Made by a program: the position numbers and the translations under genes. Under the pieces are notes generated by a model. That model saw only the letters and a program-made list of their open reading frames with translations, was not told where the DNA came from and searched no databases. A stretch of DNA of 46,746 nucleotides from a bacterium. GTDB taxonomy: Bacteria; Acidobacteriota; Thermoanaerobaculia; Multivoradales; J023. Below are positions 42,687 through 46,746 of this stretch, piece after piece (within the stretch, counting starts at the first letter, position 1; each line of letters starts with the position of its first letter). The stretch is taken from assembly GCA_024226315.1 (NCBI GenBank), contig JAAELT010000565.1:74305-121050 (forward strand). Direction: 5' to 3'.

Positions 42687-43703
42687 TCAGGATTCGGGCA
42701 TCACCAACACCTTCGCTCCCCGGATCCGGCCACGTTTGAGCTCCACGAGGGCACTATTCGCTTCCTCGAAGGGGTAGGTCTCGATCTCGGGTCGGATGGG
42801 GATTTCGGCGGCCAGCGGCAGGAATTCGGCGATGTCGCGGCCGGTGATGTTGGCGACGGACTTGATCTCTTTCTCGAGCCACAGGTGCTCGGGATAGCTC
42901 AGGCCGAGCAGCACGTCCTTGTCGACCTCTTCCTTGCGGATGGCGTTGATCACCAGCCGCCCGCCGGGGCGCAGGTTGGCGAGTGCCTCGACCACGGGCT
43001 TCCAGGCCGGGGTGGTGTCGATGATCGCGTGCAGCTTTTCGGGGGAGCGGTCGGCGGTGTCGCCGGCCCAGGCGACACCGAGCTCGCGGGCGAAGGCGCG
43101 GGCGGCCTGGTCGCGGGCGAAGACGAAAATCTCGGTGCGTGGATAGAGATGGCGCGCCAGCTGCGCCACCAGGTGGGCGGAGCCGCCGAAGCCGGTGAGG
43201 CCCAGGCGCTGGCCGTCCTTGATGCCGGTGAGCTTCAGCGCCCGGTAGCCGATGGCGCCGGCGCACAGCAGCGGCGCGGCATGCTGGTCGGAGAAGACCT
43301 CCGGCAGCGGGAAGGCGTAGCGCTCGGGTACGCGCATGTACTCGGCGTAGCCACCGTGGGCGTCGCGGCCGGTGGCGCGGAACTCGGGGGCGACGTTCTC
43401 GTCGTCGCCACCGGTCGAGGAATGGATCCAGCCGACGCCGACCCGCACGCCGACGGCGTGGCGTGTGGCACCCTCGCCCAGGCGCTCGACGTGGCCGACC
43501 ACCTCGTGACCGAGCACAATCGGTAGCCGCAGCGGCGCGGCGCGGCCCTCGATCTCGTCGAGCTCGGTGTGGCAGACGCCGCACGCCGCGACGCGAATCA
43601 GCACCTCGCCCGGCCCAGGCTCGGGCGTCGGCAGCTCGACCAGCTCGAGCGGCTCGTCGACCTCGTCGAGCCGTACGATGCGCGGCAGGATCATGGCTCT
43701 CAT
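42687..43703 (-). CDS. Zinc-type alcohol dehydrogenase family protein lacking structural-zinc cysteines
   Basis: This 338-residue protein starts at ATG 43703 behind aggacact with an upstream ggagga. Catalytic-zinc ligands are present: Cys in AACGVCHTELD and the His-Glu pair LGHEVVGHV. The NAD-binding Rossmann motif is LTGFGGSAHLVAQLA. Relatives with the ending KIRGAKVL carry a CGxCxxC...C structural-zinc lobe after PWIYSA. Here the lobe reads GWIHSSTGGDDENVAPEF, with the cysteines gone and about six residues deleted. Alcohol or aldehyde oxidoreduction is still likely, with altered stability or oligomer. It is monocistronic and divergent from the porin. Confidence 0.88.
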   Translation of the reverse strand: MRAMILPRIVRLDEVDEPLELVELPTPEPGPGEVLIRVAACGVCHTELDEIEGRAAPLRLPIVLGHEVVGHVERLGEGATRHAVGVRVGVGWIHSSTGGDDENVAPEFRATGRDAHGGYAEYMRVPERYAFPLPEVFSDQHAAPLLCAGAIGYRALKLTGIKDGQRLGLTGFGGSAHLVAQLARHLYPRTEIFVFARDQAARAFARELGVAWAGDTADRSPEKLHAIIDTTPAWKPVVEALANLRPGGRLVINAIRKEEVDKDVLLGLSYPEHLWLEKEIKSVANITGRDIAEFLPLAAEIPIRPEIETYPFEEANSALVELKRGRIRGAKVLVMPES

Positions 43704-43915
43704 GGAGTGTCCTCCTGGCTCCATCTTATGCTCCAACCTATACGGACGGGGGCGTCCACCCACCCCGCGAGGTGTTCCCCCGGGCCCGGCTCGATGCCAG
43801 GATGAGAACAGAGTCGCGGACCGTCCGGGACGACTCCACCCGAGCGAGATTCTGTCGCGGTCCCGGTCCTCCGCGGTCTCCTCCGCGCGATTCGTGTCCG
43901 ACAGGGAGGCTGATC

Positions 43916-45118
43916 ATGCAAATCAGGTGGCTGGCGCTCGGCGCCGCGTTCTGTCTACTGCTCGCCGCCGTGCCGGCGGCCGGCACCACCGTCGGCGACG
44001 ACGCTGGCGAGGGCGGTGAGGAAGCCGCCGGCTTCTGGGGGCGGCTCGACTTCGACTGGTACGGCTACGTCAAGCTCGATCTCGCCTACGACGGCTCGCA
44101 GACCGCGCCCGGCGAGTTCGCCAAGTGGGCGGTGCCCGAGCCCGATGACGGCGACGAGCTCAGCTTGACGCTCAACCAGACCCGCATGGGCCTGCGGGTG
44201 CGGGGCGACGAGGAGGCGCGCGTGCGCGGCGGGGCTCGCGTGGAGATCGACTTCTACGGCCACGTCGATGACCCCGATCCCCGCATCCGTCACGCCTACT
44301 TCGAGGTCGGCTGGCCCGAGGCCGAGTTCGATATCATCGTCGGCCAGACCTCGGACGTCATCTCGCCCCTTTTTCCGTCGACGCTCAACTACACCGTCGC
44401 GTGGTTCGCGGGGAACATCGGCTTCCGGCGTCCCCAGATCCGGGCGACGAAGCGCTTCGAGGCCGGCGGCGAAGGGGAGATCCGGGTGGAAGGCGCTTTG
44501 ACTCACAACATCTACGACACCCGCGTGGGCTCGGTGAGCGGTGAGGACGAGGGCCTCGCCGTACAGGCGCGCGTGGCCTACAGCTTTCCGGCCGGCGGTC
44601 CCGCACCGGTCACCATCGGTCTCTCCGGCCATCGCGCCGAGGAGACGTTCCCGCACGACGGCGGGCCGACCAGCTGCGACAGCTGGTCGGCCAACCTCGA
44701 CCTGTCGGTGCCGATCGACTCTTCGGTGCGTCTGCAGACCGAGCTGTGGAGCGGGCTCAGCCTCGGCCCCTATCTGGGCGGCGCCGGCCAGGGCGTCGCC
44801 GTCGACGACGCGCTCGGCCTCCACGGCGTACGAGGTCTTCATGGAATACGGTCCAGGGGGGGTTGGCTGGCGCTCAACATCGCCGGCAAAGAGAGACGTC
44901 CGCGGTTCAACTTCGGCTTCTCGATCGACGACGTCGACGGCGACGATCTCGCCCCGGGAGGCCGCGAGCTCAACCGCTCCGTGTTCGGCAACGTCGTCTT
45001 CTCGCTGAAGCGGCAGATCGATCTCGGCTTCGAGCTCTCCCACTGGACGACGAAGTACAAAGACTCGGGCGAGTGCGACGCGCTGCGATCGCAAGTCTCG
45101 TTGATCTATCGAATCTAG
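43916..45118 (+). CDS. Outer-membrane porin-like beta-barrel
   Basis: The ATG at 43916 behind gggaggc gives 400 residues with signal peptide MQIRWLALGAAFCLLLAAVP, cleaved near AAG|TTVG. The mature part is strand-rich (FDWYGYVKLDLAYDGSQ, VEIDFYGHVDD, HAYFEVGWPEAEFDIIVGQ) and ends SQVSLIYRI, a barrel-type terminus. The pattern resembles porins of the DcaP-like kind, which admit small organic molecules. It is 43 bp upstream of acs on the same strand, so it may supply acetate or another carboxylate. I checked a suspicious stretch near 44830 for a frameshift and found the frame continuous. Confidence 0.82.
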   Translation: MQIRWLALGAAFCLLLAAVPAAGTTVGDDAGEGGEEAAGFWGRLDFDWYGYVKLDLAYDGSQTAPGEFAKWAVPEPDDGDELSLTLNQTRMGLRVRGDEEARVRGGARVEIDFYGHVDDPDPRIRHAYFEVGWPEAEFDIIVGQTSDVISPLFPSTLNYTVAWFAGNIGFRRPQIRATKRFEAGGEGEIRVEGALTHNIYDTRVGSVSGEDEGLAVQARVAYSFPAGGPAPVTIGLSGHRAEETFPHDGGPTSCDSWSANLDLSVPIDSSVRLQTELWSGLSLGPYLGGAGQGVAVDDALGLHGVRGLHGIRSRGGWLALNIAGKERRPRFNFGFSIDDVDGDDLAPGGRELNRSVFGNVVFSLKRQIDLGFELSHWTTKYKDSGECDALRSQVSLIYRI

Positions 45119-45161
45119 CAACCAAGCAGGTATGTTTCGACCTGAAGATACGGAGACCATC

Positions 45162-46746
<1,585 letters not shown>

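Noticed and set aside
44800..44880. Suspected frameshift in the porin gene
   Set aside because: The stretch around HGVRGLHGIRSRGGWLALN is odd, but the same frame continues to a normal barrel C-terminus, so no shift is needed.

Overview
The window is 46.7 kb of GC-rich bacterial chromosome, densely coding, with about 33 supported genes, one partial gene at each end and two gene remnants. The content suggests a Gram-negative, envelope-rich heterotroph. The combination of an NtrY-type kinase with a DUF4390 partner, a very long carboxypeptidase-regulatory-repeat protein, a Hanks kinase fused to an ATPase/TPR module, ferredoxin-dependent 2-oxoacid oxidoreductase genes and many outer-membrane beta-barrels fits Acidobacteriota (Thermoanaerobaculia-like). 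That placement is an inference from gene content; no rRNA or other phylogenetic marker is present.

Layout. 1-1.6 kb is an accessory patch: the end of a DUF433-like gene, an IS200/RAYT-type transposase between structured inverted repeats, and a low-GC orphan gene. 1.6-8.5 kb holds a lipase-like hydrolase divergent from a kinase/PLP-lyase fusion, followed by a giant secreted repeat protein. 8.5-16.4 kb holds DUF4390-NtrY-small membrane protein on the minus strand, smpB, a secreted unknown, and a TPR/metallopeptidase membrane protein. 16.4-22.8 kb holds an antisense metallopeptidase remnant, a 1265-residue kinase-ATPase-TPR regulator, an unknown protein and a haloalkane dehalogenase. 23.1-25.8 kb is a partner-switching operon: a 52-residue membrane peptide, an RsbW-like kinase, an RsbV-like STAS protein and an RsbU-like phosphatase. 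25.8-27.7 kb is korAB, with korA missing its 5' part. 27.9-30.6 kb is a cytochrome c and then an overlapping ParA/DUF2252 pair. 36.3-30.6 kb on the minus strand is a six-gene operon: yjjX, outer-membrane barrel, ABC ATPase, two MacB/LolC-like permeases and a LolA-like periplasmic protein. 36.3-42.7 kb holds an SGNH hydrolase, a small membrane protein, and a 1295-residue unknown bounded by a 26-bp direct repeat. After it comes a 500-bp non-coding tract of GC-alternating hairpins and a 42-bp tandem hairpin array. 42.7-46.7 kb holds a zinc ADH lacking its structural-zinc cysteines, a porin and acetyl-CoA synthetase, cut by the window end.

The least explained items are: the 42-bp hairpin array with compensatory changes; the 26-bp repeat around the 1295-residue gene; the yjjX-barrel-ABC-LolA-like operon as a candidate trans-envelope lipid or lipoprotein carrier; the ParA/DUF2252 pair; and the micro-ORF leading the partner-switching operon. 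The korA truncation is the main place where either real gene loss or an assembly join should be suspected.
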